Shown here: in pieces, positions 41,320-48,656 of the stretch
How positions within the stretch are numbered: position 1 is the stretch's first letter
Layout of the letters: each line of letters starts with the position of its first letter
From: Marinomonas sp. CT5
Lineage (GTDB): Bacteria; Pseudomonadota; Gammaproteobacteria; Pseudomonadales; Marinomonadaceae
Direction of reading: 5' to 3'
DNA: 64,000 nucleotides
Assembly (NCBI RefSeq): GCF_018336975.1
Contig: NZ_CP025572.1
Coordinates: forward strand, 124,001 to 188,000
Made by a program: the position numbers and the translations under genes
The notes under the pieces: generated by a model
What the model was told of the DNA's origin: nothing
Seen by the model: the letters and a program-made list of their open reading frames with translations, nothing else
The model's database searches: none

Positions 41320-42345
41320 ATGTTTTTAAATATATCTTTCAAAAAGACTTTTATGGCTATGGTCTTGATGGGCTCAATGGTAGGAACTGTTCAGTCTGAA
41401 ACCTTGAGATTCGCGACGACATTGCCTGAAGCCGATAATCCAGAAACGCAGGCAATGAAAGCTTTTAAAAAGTATGTGGAGTTTCATTCCAGTGGTGATG
41501 TTGATGTACAGCTACTGCATGGCGGTGTTGGTGGTGATCGCGAATTACTAGAAAGTGTACGTAGCAATATTTTCCAAATGACTGCTACGACTGATGGCGC
41601 ATTAGCCTCTTTCTATCCAAAGGTTCAAGTGTTTTCAACTCCTTATCTTTTCAGTTCTGTGCGATCTGCAATGAAGTTTATGAATGACTCCGCCGTGATG
41701 GACGACTTTGTTGCTGACGTCTCAAAAGTAGCGGGCTTACAAATTGTAGGTTTTGCGGCAGACGGTTTTCGAAACTTTGTTAATAACAAACATCCAATTC
41801 GTAAACCTGAAGATGTTAAGGGCTTGAAACTACGCTCAATGGAAAGTCCTGTCATGATTTCTCTAATGAAAAGCTTGGGTGCTGCTCCGACCCCGATTCC
41901 TTTTCCTGAAAGTGCAATGGCAATTCGTCAAGGTGTTGTAGATGGGGGAGAAAATCCACCTTCAACAGTTATTAATGGCGGATGGGCTGACGTTATTAAG
42001 TATATGTCCCTTGATGAGCATATTTTCTCTGCTGTGTTCGTTTATGCTAATCCCAGCTTTTTAGCGAAATTAAACGATCAAAGCCGTCGTGCTGTTCTTG
42101 ATGGTGTGCAGTTGTACACATCAATTATGTTAGCTGGTAAAGGGCAAGGATACCTAGATGATACACAGCGTATTCGCGATAAAGGTGTTGATGTTTATGT
42201 CAATTCAGCGGATGAAAAGGCACTTTTCAGAGAAAAAGCACAAGCACCTGTTTTGGAGTTCTTGTCTAAAGAGTTAGGCGCTGATTATGTGAATAACTTC
42301 ATTTCAGCTGTACAAGAAAATGAAGATACACTTTATAAAAAATAA
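41320..42345 (+). CDS. TRAP transporter periplasmic binding protein (DctP family)
   Basis: 341-aa DctP-type receptor for an organic acid. The signal peptide is cleaved near MVGTVQS (residue 26). The mature part starts ETLRFATTLPEADNPETQAM, then LKLRSMESPVMISLMKSLGA with the Arg that binds the carboxylate, and AIRQGVVDGGENPPSTVING, a family signature. The ligand is likely a sugar acid, given the enzymes downstream, but the exact compound is unknown. First gene of the operon. A hairpin 20 bp after its stop may leave it in excess over the permease genes. Confidence 0.93.
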   Translation: MFLNISFKKTFMAMVLMGSMVGTVQSETLRFATTLPEADNPETQAMKAFKKYVEFHSSGDVDVQLLHGGVGGDRELLESVRSNIFQMTATTDGALASFYPKVQVFSTPYLFSSVRSAMKFMNDSAVMDDFVADVSKVAGLQIVGFAADGFRNFVNNKHPIRKPEDVKGLKLRSMESPVMISLMKSLGAAPTPIPFPESAMAIRQGVVDGGENPPSTVINGGWADVIKYMSLDEHIFSAVFVYANPSFLAKLNDQSRRAVLDGVQLYTSIMLAGKGQGYLDDTQRIRDKGVDVYVNSADEKALFREKAQAPVLEFLSKELGADYVNNFISAVQENEDTLYKK

Positions 42346-42367
42346 GTGATGGCTTAACTCCATAAAC

Positions 42368-42405
42368 ACACTGGCCGAGTACATTTGGCCAGTGTAGGTG
42401 TTTTT
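42368..42405 (+). terminator. Intra-operon hairpin between binding-protein and permease genes
   Basis: ACACTGGCC (42368-42376) pairs with GGCCAGTGT (42387-42395), followed by AGGTG and T5. Placed between dctP and dctQ, it is likely a partial terminator or mRNA stabiliser. Confidence 0.65.
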
Positions 42406-42419
42406 CATAGGAATTTACT

Positions 42420-42941
42420 ATGACGATAAAAAAAACGTCTCAGGTAATGGCAGCTTTTCTACGCTTTAGCACATTACTCGCACGTATTAGTGATGTTGTG
42501 GCAGCAAGCATTTTAGCCGCTATTATCTCAATCAACTGTTTATCTATAGTGGCTCGTTACGTATTAGATTCTCCTATAGGGTGGGGAGAAGAATTTATGC
42601 GTTATAGCATCATTTGGGCTGTTTATATCGCCGCGGGGGCTACGTTTCGTTATAGCGAACAAATGGTTATAGATTTAATTGATTTGGTACCTAGTGCCAT
42701 TGTACGAAAATTAGCCGCTTTCGTTTCCTTGATTGCAACGCTTTTTTTAGCCGCTGTTGTAGTGTCTCTTGGTTTTATTTTCATTTTAGATACGGGGCAA
42801 GTGTCGCCTTCAATGCGTATTCCTATGTGGATCCCTTATAGCGCAGTTGTTCTAGGCTATTTATTGATTGCTATACAGGCTTTGGCCGCTTTTTTAGAGT
42901 CGGTTATGAAACCCTCTAGCGATATTGGAGAATCATTATGA
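42420..42941 (+). CDS. TRAP transporter small permease (DctQ family)
   Basis: 173-aa, four-helix inner-membrane subunit. The DctQ features are an amphipathic N-terminus, SINCLSIVARYVLDSPIGWGEEFMRYSIIW (helix 2 with WGEE) and VIDLIDLVPS. The last helix ends with IPYSAVVLGYLLIAIQAL. It binds the large permease encoded next, with which it overlaps by the ATGA at 42938-42941. Start at 42420 is ATG with AGGA nearby. With the DctP protein it makes a complete tripartite transporter. Confidence 0.93.
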   Translation: MTIKKTSQVMAAFLRFSTLLARISDVVAASILAAIISINCLSIVARYVLDSPIGWGEEFMRYSIIWAVYIAAGATFRYSEQMVIDLIDLVPSAIVRKLAAFVSLIATLFLAAVVVSLGFIFILDTGQVSPSMRIPMWIPYSAVVLGYLLIAIQALAAFLESVMKPSSDIGESL

Positions 42942-44215
42942 GCCCTGCTTTTGTCTTTGTTAGCTTTTTCTTTCTCGTTTTGATAGGCGCGCCTATAGCG
43001 ATCGCTTTAGGTTTGACTGGGGCCGTGTCTACTTGGTTTTCCGGTATTCCGATGGTACTCATTCCTACGCGATTTTTTAGCTCTCTTGATAACTTCTCAT
43101 TATTGGCCGCACCGTTTTATATTTTTGCAGGCGAGCTAATGAATCGAGGTGGAATTACAGAAACTTTGATTACTGCAGCAGCGAAGGTTACTCGAGCAAT
43201 TCGAGGTGGGGCTGCTTATGCAAATATACTAGCGTCGGTCTTTTTTGCTGGTATATCCGGAACGGCGATTGCTGATACTGCTGCATTAGGTAAGATTTTC
43301 ATTAATGGTATGCCGAAGCAAGGTTATAGCCGTGAGTTTTCCGCTGCTGTCACTGTAGCAAGCTCAATGATTGGGCCTATTATTCCTCCTTCTGTCATTA
43401 TGATTGTGTATGCTTCCGTAGCTCAAGTTTCAATCATTAAATTATTTGTTGCAGGGATTGTTCCGGGGCTTTTACTTGGTCTTGCTTGCGCTGTAGTGGT
43501 GTTTATAACTGGTGTTACAAAAGGTTTGCCAAAAGGTGAAATAAAAGTCGTTGAAAAAACTGGTGGCAAATTGGCTTTTGAAAGCTTACTGGTTTTTTCT
43601 ATTCCTCTTTTTATCGTTTTTGGCACACTTTCAGGTGCGTTTACTGCAACGGAGGCTGGTGGTGTCGCTTGTGTATACGCAATGTTACTTGGGACCTTCC
43701 TATTAAAAACACTTAATGGCCGGTCTATTTTTGATGCGCTTAAACATTCAATGCGTACAACATCAGTGCTTTATTTGGTGATAGCTGGTGCGTCGGTTCT
43801 ATCGTATACGCTTACGGTGACAGGTGCGATTGGCGAAATACGTGGACTGACTTCATTTTTTGCTAACGACCCAACCACCTTCCTACTTTTTATTTTGGGT
43901 GTGCTTTTAATAGCTGGGTTCTTCTTAGAGCCTGGTGTCCAGGTTCTTCTGCTTGCTCCTATCTTTTTGCCGATATCTAGGGCTTTAGGCATCGATGAAA
44001 TGCAATTCGCAATGGTATTTCTTTTATCTGGAACCATTAGTTTGATAACTCCACCAGTGGGAATTTGTTTGTTCGTTGCTGCTCAAATAGGTCAAATTCC
44101 GATAGGTCGAATGTTTATTGCTGTCTTACCTTTTCTTGTCGCTCAGATTATTGCTATAGGGCTACTGATCTTTTGGCCAAGCCTATCAACTTTCCTTCCA
44201 AATTTAGTGGAGTAA
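42938..44215 (+). CDS. TRAP transporter large permease (DctM family)
   Basis: 425-aa inner-membrane transporter with about 12 helices that exchanges the organic acid with Na+. Family motifs are RFFSSLDNFSLLAAPFYIFAG near the N-terminus, ASVFFAGISGTAIADTAALG, SSMIGPIIPPSVIMIVYASV and LITPPVGICLFVAAQIGQIP. Translationally coupled to the small permease by a 4-bp overlap. The next gene starts three bases after its stop, so transport and catabolism are made together. Confidence 0.95.
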   Translation: MSPAFVFVSFFFLVLIGAPIAIALGLTGAVSTWFSGIPMVLIPTRFFSSLDNFSLLAAPFYIFAGELMNRGGITETLITAAAKVTRAIRGGAAYANILASVFFAGISGTAIADTAALGKIFINGMPKQGYSREFSAAVTVASSMIGPIIPPSVIMIVYASVAQVSIIKLFVAGIVPGLLLGLACAVVVFITGVTKGLPKGEIKVVEKTGGKLAFESLLVFSIPLFIVFGTLSGAFTATEAGGVACVYAMLLGTFLLKTLNGRSIFDALKHSMRTTSVLYLVIAGASVLSYTLTVTGAIGEIRGLTSFFANDPTTFLLFILGVLLIAGFFLEPGVQVLLLAPIFLPISRALGIDEMQFAMVFLLSGTISLITPPVGICLFVAAQIGQIPIGRMFIAVLPFLVAQIIAIGLLIFWPSLSTFLPNLVE

Positions 44216-44218
44216 TCA

Positions 44219-45223
44219 ATGCCAAATCAAAAAATACTTGTTCTGACGGAACAGTTTAATAATCAAAGTCCTTTATTTGATCCTTTGCGAAGTGCTGGAT
44301 ACGAGGTTGTTGTGAATGAGACTGGCCGTTTACCTACCGCTGAACAGCTCAAAGCTATGTTAGCTGACAATGTGGTAGCAACCATAGCAGGGGGAGAACC
44401 TTATACACCTGAAGTTATAGCTACTGCCTCTTCTTTGAAAATTATTGCTCGATGGGGGGTTGGTTATGATCAAGTTAATGTGCCTGCAGCCACATCAGCA
44501 GGTATTCCTCTTGCCATGGCGTTTGGTGAAAATCATGAGAGTGTAGCTGAATATGCTCATGCGATGGCTTTGTCACTGGCTTGCGGCATCGGCCGCCGTG
44601 ATGCAATGGTCAAAAGTGGAGAATGGTATTTTGATGGCTTTCATCCTGGGCTTTGGGGGCGAACGGCAGGTTTGATCGGTTTAGGTCGTATTGGCGGGGC
44701 GATGGCTCGGCGCTTAATCGGTCAGGGGATGACGGTGCTGGTTGCTGACCCACAACTGAGTCAAGAAGCCGCTGCAGATGCTGGGGTTAAAATTGTAGAT
44801 TTGGACACTCTTTTAGCCCAATCTGATTTGGTGTCTATTCATGCTCCTTCTATACCAAGCACACGTCATATGATGAATGATGAAGCTTTCGCAAAAATGA
44901 AGCCTGGGGCCATTATTGTTAATACGTCTCGCGGACCATTAATAGATCAAGCTGCTCTTCTGCGAGCTTTAAAAAGTGGTCGCTTAGGGGGAGCCGGGCT
45001 TGATGTATTCGAAATAGAGCCTCTCCCTGAAAATGACCCGTTACGAGAACAGAGCAATGTAATTTTAAGCCCTCACGTATCGGGTATGGATCGTATGGCT
45101 GAGGAGCTAGTAACTAAACGTTGTATCAATAATATATTGACATGGTTGCATGGTAATCCATCCGACTTAGTGCCTTATGTAGTAAACCCAGAAACATTAT
45201 CTTTGAAGGAAAACACCAAGTGA
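44219..45223 (+). CDS. D-isomer 2-hydroxyacid dehydrogenase (PGDH-like)
   Basis: 334-aa NAD(P)-dependent dehydrogenase interconverting a 2-hydroxy and a 2-keto acid. The nucleotide-binding GLIGLGRIGGAMARRL starts at about 151, substrate Arg is in VNTSRGPLIDQAALL, and the catalytic His is in ILSPHVSGMD near residue 284. The catalytic domain ARWGVGYDQVNVPAATSAGI begins about 78. The cofactor cannot be assigned with certainty. It follows the TRAP permease by three bases and overlaps the aldolase gene by 4 bp. A sugar-acid oxidation or reduction step is the likely role. Confidence 0.92.
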   Translation: MPNQKILVLTEQFNNQSPLFDPLRSAGYEVVVNETGRLPTAEQLKAMLADNVVATIAGGEPYTPEVIATASSLKIIARWGVGYDQVNVPAATSAGIPLAMAFGENHESVAEYAHAMALSLACGIGRRDAMVKSGEWYFDGFHPGLWGRTAGLIGLGRIGGAMARRLIGQGMTVLVADPQLSQEAAADAGVKIVDLDTLLAQSDLVSIHAPSIPSTRHMMNDEAFAKMKPGAIIVNTSRGPLIDQAALLRALKSGRLGGAGLDVFEIEPLPENDPLREQSNVILSPHVSGMDRMAEELVTKRCINNILTWLHGNPSDLVPYVVNPETLSLKENTK

Positions 45224-46155
45224 CTATTACTGTAGACGGAATTATCCCGGTTATGCTGACCCCATTTACGCAAAATAATAAAGTGGATTGGGATGGTTAT
45301 TCTCGTTTAATTGATTGGTACCTTGAAAATGGTACAACTGCACTATTCGCTGTTTGCCAATCTTCCGAAATGCAATTTCTTAGTCTTGAAGAACGTGTAG
45401 AGTTGGCAAAATTCACCGTTAAACAAGTGTCTGGAAAGGTTCCTGTAGTGGTATCTGGACATGTATCAGATCAATTTTCTGATCAGGTTCATGAACTTAA
45501 TGCAATGGCCGAAACAGGGGCGGATGGTGTTGTCTTGGTGACAAACCGCTTAGCCGTAGAAGGCGATACATCAGATACCTTGCTTCGTAATGTTGATGCG
45601 TTAATTAGCGCACTTCCTGAAGACATCACTCTTGGGTTATACGAATGCCCAGCTCCATATCGTCGATTGCTTAGTGATGATGAGTTAATACATTGTGCGC
45701 AAACCGGACGTTTTTCACTTTTAAAAGATGTGTCTTGTGATTTGGATATTGTAAAACGTCGTATAGCGTTAGTGAAAGATACGCCTTTAGGTATTGTTAA
45801 TGCGAATGCTGCTATTGCATGGCCAGCTATGCAAGCCGGCTCAACAGGGTTTTGTGGTGTATTTAATAATATTCATCCAGATCTTTATGCATGGTTATAC
45901 CATCATGGTTCGGCTTATCCTGAATTAGCTGAGGAGCTGGCGACTTTTTTAGTTCTTGCTGCACAGGCGGAAGCTATGGGATACCCAAAACTTGCAAAGC
46001 ATTATCATAAAAGACTTGGAACATTTTCTGAAACAGTAAGTCGAGTTCAAGATTATGATATTTTTGAACGCTTCTGGGGTGTTTCACCTATTTTGGATCG
46101 TATTGCTCAAGGCAGTGAATTTTACCGGGGTAAGGTTTCAGGCTTGGTTAAATGA
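45220..46155 (+). CDS. DHDPS/N-acetylneuraminate-lyase-family aldolase or lyase
   Basis: 311-aa TIM-barrel enzyme that uses a Schiff base to cleave or form a C-C bond next to a 2-keto acid. The lysine is K169 in SLLKDVSCD and the tyrosine Y141 in LYECPAPYRRLL. The usual GTTGE motif is replaced by CQSSE (46-50). So the substrate differs from dihydrodipicolinate synthase, and a 2-keto-3-deoxy sugar acid is a fair guess. The GTG start at 45220 overlaps the dehydrogenase stop as GTGA, and its own stop overlaps the kinase start. The order of dehydrogenase, aldolase and kinase suggests a degradation pathway. Confidence 0.88.
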   Translation: MTITVDGIIPVMLTPFTQNNKVDWDGYSRLIDWYLENGTTALFAVCQSSEMQFLSLEERVELAKFTVKQVSGKVPVVVSGHVSDQFSDQVHELNAMAETGADGVVLVTNRLAVEGDTSDTLLRNVDALISALPEDITLGLYECPAPYRRLLSDDELIHCAQTGRFSLLKDVSCDLDIVKRRIALVKDTPLGIVNANAAIAWPAMQAGSTGFCGVFNNIHPDLYAWLYHHGSAYPELAEELATFLVLAAQAEAMGYPKLAKHYHKRLGTFSETVSRVQDYDIFERFWGVSPILDRIAQGSEFYRGKVSGLVK

Positions 46156-47069
46156 GTATTACTATTTACGGCTCAATTAACCTGGATATAACGACTTATG
46201 TTAAAGAGTTTCCAAGTCCTGGTGAAACTATTCATGCAAACAATTATTCTATTGAATTAGGGGGTAAAGGCGCCAATCAAGCCGTTGCTGTGCGAAAGCT
46301 TTCTCCGCAAGGAGGGCGTTTTGTTGCAGCGGTTGGAATGGACGCCTTTGGTGCAAAGGCGCGTAAAGAATTAGAGCGCTTTGATATTTGTCTTGATCAT
46401 GTTATGTCTGTTTCTGCCAACACTGGTATTGCACTTATTCATGTGAATGAGTCTGCACAAAATACTATTTCTATTGTTGGCGGTGCCAACATGAGTTGGT
46501 CGGATACGGGGCCTGATCCGGATGTTTTTCATGACACTCAGGTTCTTTTGGTTCAGTTGGAAACGCCATTGCAAGCGGTTCGTTCGGCTATGGCTTTGGC
46601 GCGTAAAAGAGGTGCTTATGTCATTCTTGACCCTGCTCCAGCTAGCGATGTAAATGAAATCAAGCCGTTAATAGAATTTGCTGATGCTATTACACCAAAT
46701 GAAAGTGAATGTGAGGCGATAATAGGCTGGCGTCCAAAAACAAGAGATGAAGCAGAACAAGCGGCTAAGGAACTACTGTCTTATGGCTTACAGTTGGCCA
46801 TTGTGAAGCTTGGTTCGCATGGTTTATCTTTTGCTTGTTCGGATGGGACGTCAGGAAGTATTCCTAGTTTTGTCGTTGATGCTTGCGATACTGTGGCTGC
46901 GGGCGATGCTTTTTGTGGAGCCTTGGCTGTTGCATTGTATGAAAAAATGACTTTAAAGGATGCTCTTCGCTTTGCTTCGGCAACAGGAGCTTTAACGGCA
47001 ACTAAGCCTGGAGCAGCAAACGCTATTCCTTTGAGATCTGAGGTTGATGAATTTCTTTTAAGAAATTAG
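46152..47069 (+). CDS. PfkB-family sugar kinase (ribokinase-like)
   Basis: 305-aa ATP-dependent carbohydrate kinase. The first PfkB signature is GGKGANQA (37-44), the second DTVAAGDAFCGAL with catalytic Asp252, and DPAPA at 160-164. The N-terminal GSINLDITTYVKEFPSPGET is ribokinase-like. The substrate could be ribose, a keto-deoxy acid or the aldehyde product of the aldolase; sequence alone cannot choose. Last gene of the TRAP operon, ending at a 16-bp terminator hairpin. Confidence 0.9.
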   Translation: MSITIYGSINLDITTYVKEFPSPGETIHANNYSIELGGKGANQAVAVRKLSPQGGRFVAAVGMDAFGAKARKELERFDICLDHVMSVSANTGIALIHVNESAQNTISIVGGANMSWSDTGPDPDVFHDTQVLLVQLETPLQAVRSAMALARKRGAYVILDPAPASDVNEIKPLIEFADAITPNESECEAIIGWRPKTRDEAEQAAKELLSYGLQLAIVKLGSHGLSFACSDGTSGSIPSFVVDACDTVAAGDAFCGALAVALYEKMTLKDALRFASATGALTATKPGAANAIPLRSEVDEFLLRN

Positions 47070-47077
47070 CCTTCTCG

Positions 47078-47113
47078 AAATAACCGCGTTTTAAATGTAA
47101 AACGCGGTTATTT
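47078..47113. terminator. Strong bidirectional terminator between convergent operons
   Basis: AAATAACCGCGTTTTA (47078-47093) and TAAAACGCGGTTATTT (47098-47113) form a perfect 16-bp stem with a 4-nt loop. A/T runs flank both sides, so it can stop the TRAP operon and the glucoside operon alike. Confidence 0.9.
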
Positions 47114-47173
47114 ATTTGGTTTTAGTATAACCGCTTGTTTGAGATAGGTTATTGCCAAACACAAAATATAACG

Positions 47174-48559
47174 TCATTTAGCAACAATTGTCTCATTTAA
47201 AGTAGTGTTTTTATTCTCAGGCAAATCATCAGGTTTTAGGTCGGCTAAGACTTGGTCTGTTAGTTTATAACTGTATAAAAAGATGACCAAGCCAATGGTC
47301 GCGCCAATTGCATTGCCTAAATTGAGAGCGTCCCACATACCTTGAATGACTTGTGGTGTCTGCTTTACAACCGCTCCTCCAGTAGATTCAACAAAACCCA
47401 CCAAAGCCAAGTATCCCATTGCAATGGCACCGCCAACGGCTGTGGTAGCTTTATTGGCGAAGGTTTGGGTGGCAAAGGTCACCGCTTCTAAGCGTTTCCC
47501 TGAGCGTATGTAGCCATATTCAATGCAATCAGCAATGAAGATGCTTGGCATAATTAATGTGACGCCAAGGGCGATGGCTTTAATCATGGTTAAAGCAACA
47601 AACACTTCAAGATGTTGATGGCCAAGTCCCCAAGTAATGACCGACAAAACCGCCAATGCCGCAGAAGCCCAAGCAAAGGTACCAATTTTACCAACTTTAC
47701 GAATGCCAATGGGAACTAAAGGAGAAGCCAGCATGGCTGGGCCTATCATGGCGAATAGGAGTAAACCGGAAAGAGATGGGTCATTAAAGACATCCCGTGC
47801 GATATAGGGCATTAAGGTGAAAGCAAAGTTTGATCCACCAATAAAGACAAAGGCAAGAATAAACATCAGTAAGTATTTATTGCCAGTGACTGTGCCCAAT
47901 ATTTGTTTGAGAGTCGGAACCTCTTGCTCTACTACATGACGCTCTTTCACTGTGCGTATGGTGAGCATCAAAAACATGGCGACAATACACATAATAAGCG
48001 CCGCTAATGTCCATTTACCTTCAAGTTTTTCCACTAGCCAAGGTGCGCTAACCATGGCAATTACCATACCGACAAAACCACCGAAACGTACAAAAGAATA
48101 AATGACATTTCGTTCATCTTTATTCTGTGTCATTACTGATCCAATGGCATAAGCGGGAGCGTCCGAGACGGTATACAACATTCCCCAGCCGACGTAAGTG
48201 GCGAAGGCATACGTTACGCGAATCCACATAGGTTGCTCAGCAAGATAATCCCCAAAAGCAAATATCAGTATGGTCGCCAGAGGGACCGCCCATGCGATGG
48301 CATTTACCCAAGGCTTAAATTTACCGCCTTTTAATCGACTACGTTCCACTATAATCGATAAGATCGGGTCATTAACGGCATCCCAGACTCTCGCCAAAAG
48401 AAAGATAATGCCCACCGTTCCAGCGGATAAACCGAGTACTGAGGTGTAGTAAACGCTGATAAAAATAGTCACGAACATAAAAATAATGTTCTGACCTGTG
48501 AAAAAAGTGTAATAGCTAAACCGTTCTTTACGGCTGGTTTCATAGTGAGAGTTGGACAT
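47174..48559 (-). CDS. GPH-family sugar:cation symporter (MelB-like)
   Basis: 461-aa, 12-helix inner-membrane symporter for glycosides, pentosides or hexuronides. Family features are the N-terminal RKERFSYYTFFTGQNIIFM, LARVWDAVNDPILSIIVERS with the cation-binding Asp pair, and GGKFKPWV. The late ADCIEYGYIRSGKRLEAVTF is a typical GPH block. Start choice: ATG at 48559 or 48562, both behind GAGG; an upstream in-frame ATG at 48604 lies inside a perfect 12-bp inverted repeat and is unlikely. It follows the GH3 gene by about 100 bp and probably imports a beta-glucoside hydrolysed by it. Confidence 0.92.
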   Translation of the reverse strand: MSNSHYETSRKERFSYYTFFTGQNIIFMFVTIFISVYYTSVLGLSAGTVGIIFLLARVWDAVNDPILSIIVERSRLKGGKFKPWVNAIAWAVPLATILIFAFGDYLAEQPMWIRVTYAFATYVGWGMLYTVSDAPAYAIGSVMTQNKDERNVIYSFVRFGGFVGMVIAMVSAPWLVEKLEGKWTLAALIMCIVAMFLMLTIRTVKERHVVEQEVPTLKQILGTVTGNKYLLMFILAFVFIGGSNFAFTLMPYIARDVFNDPSLSGLLLFAMIGPAMLASPLVPIGIRKVGKIGTFAWASAALAVLSVITWGLGHQHLEVFVALTMIKAIALGVTLIMPSIFIADCIEYGYIRSGKRLEAVTFATQTFANKATTAVGGAIAMGYLALVGFVESTGGAVVKQTPQVIQGMWDALNLGNAIGATIGLVIFLYSYKLTDQVLADLKPDDLPENKNTTLNETIVAK

Positions 48560-48599
48560 CATTGCCTCATTGTTTTTATTGTTAATAAAGGAGCTGATT

Positions 48600-48630
48600 G
48601 TCATTACGCCTTGTTGATAGGCGTAATGAC
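48600..48630 (-). other. Perfect 12-bp inverted repeat between the glucosidase and symporter genes
   Basis: GTCATTACGCCT (48600-48611) and AGGCGTAATGAC (48619-48630) form a 12-bp stem with a 7-nt loop. It lies 27 bp after the glucosidase stop on the minus strand. There is no T-run, so it may be an intra-operon stabiliser, RNase site or partial attenuator rather than a full terminator. Confidence 0.7.
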
Positions 48631-48656
48631 TTAGGTTTGAAACGGGTTTTAAATTC

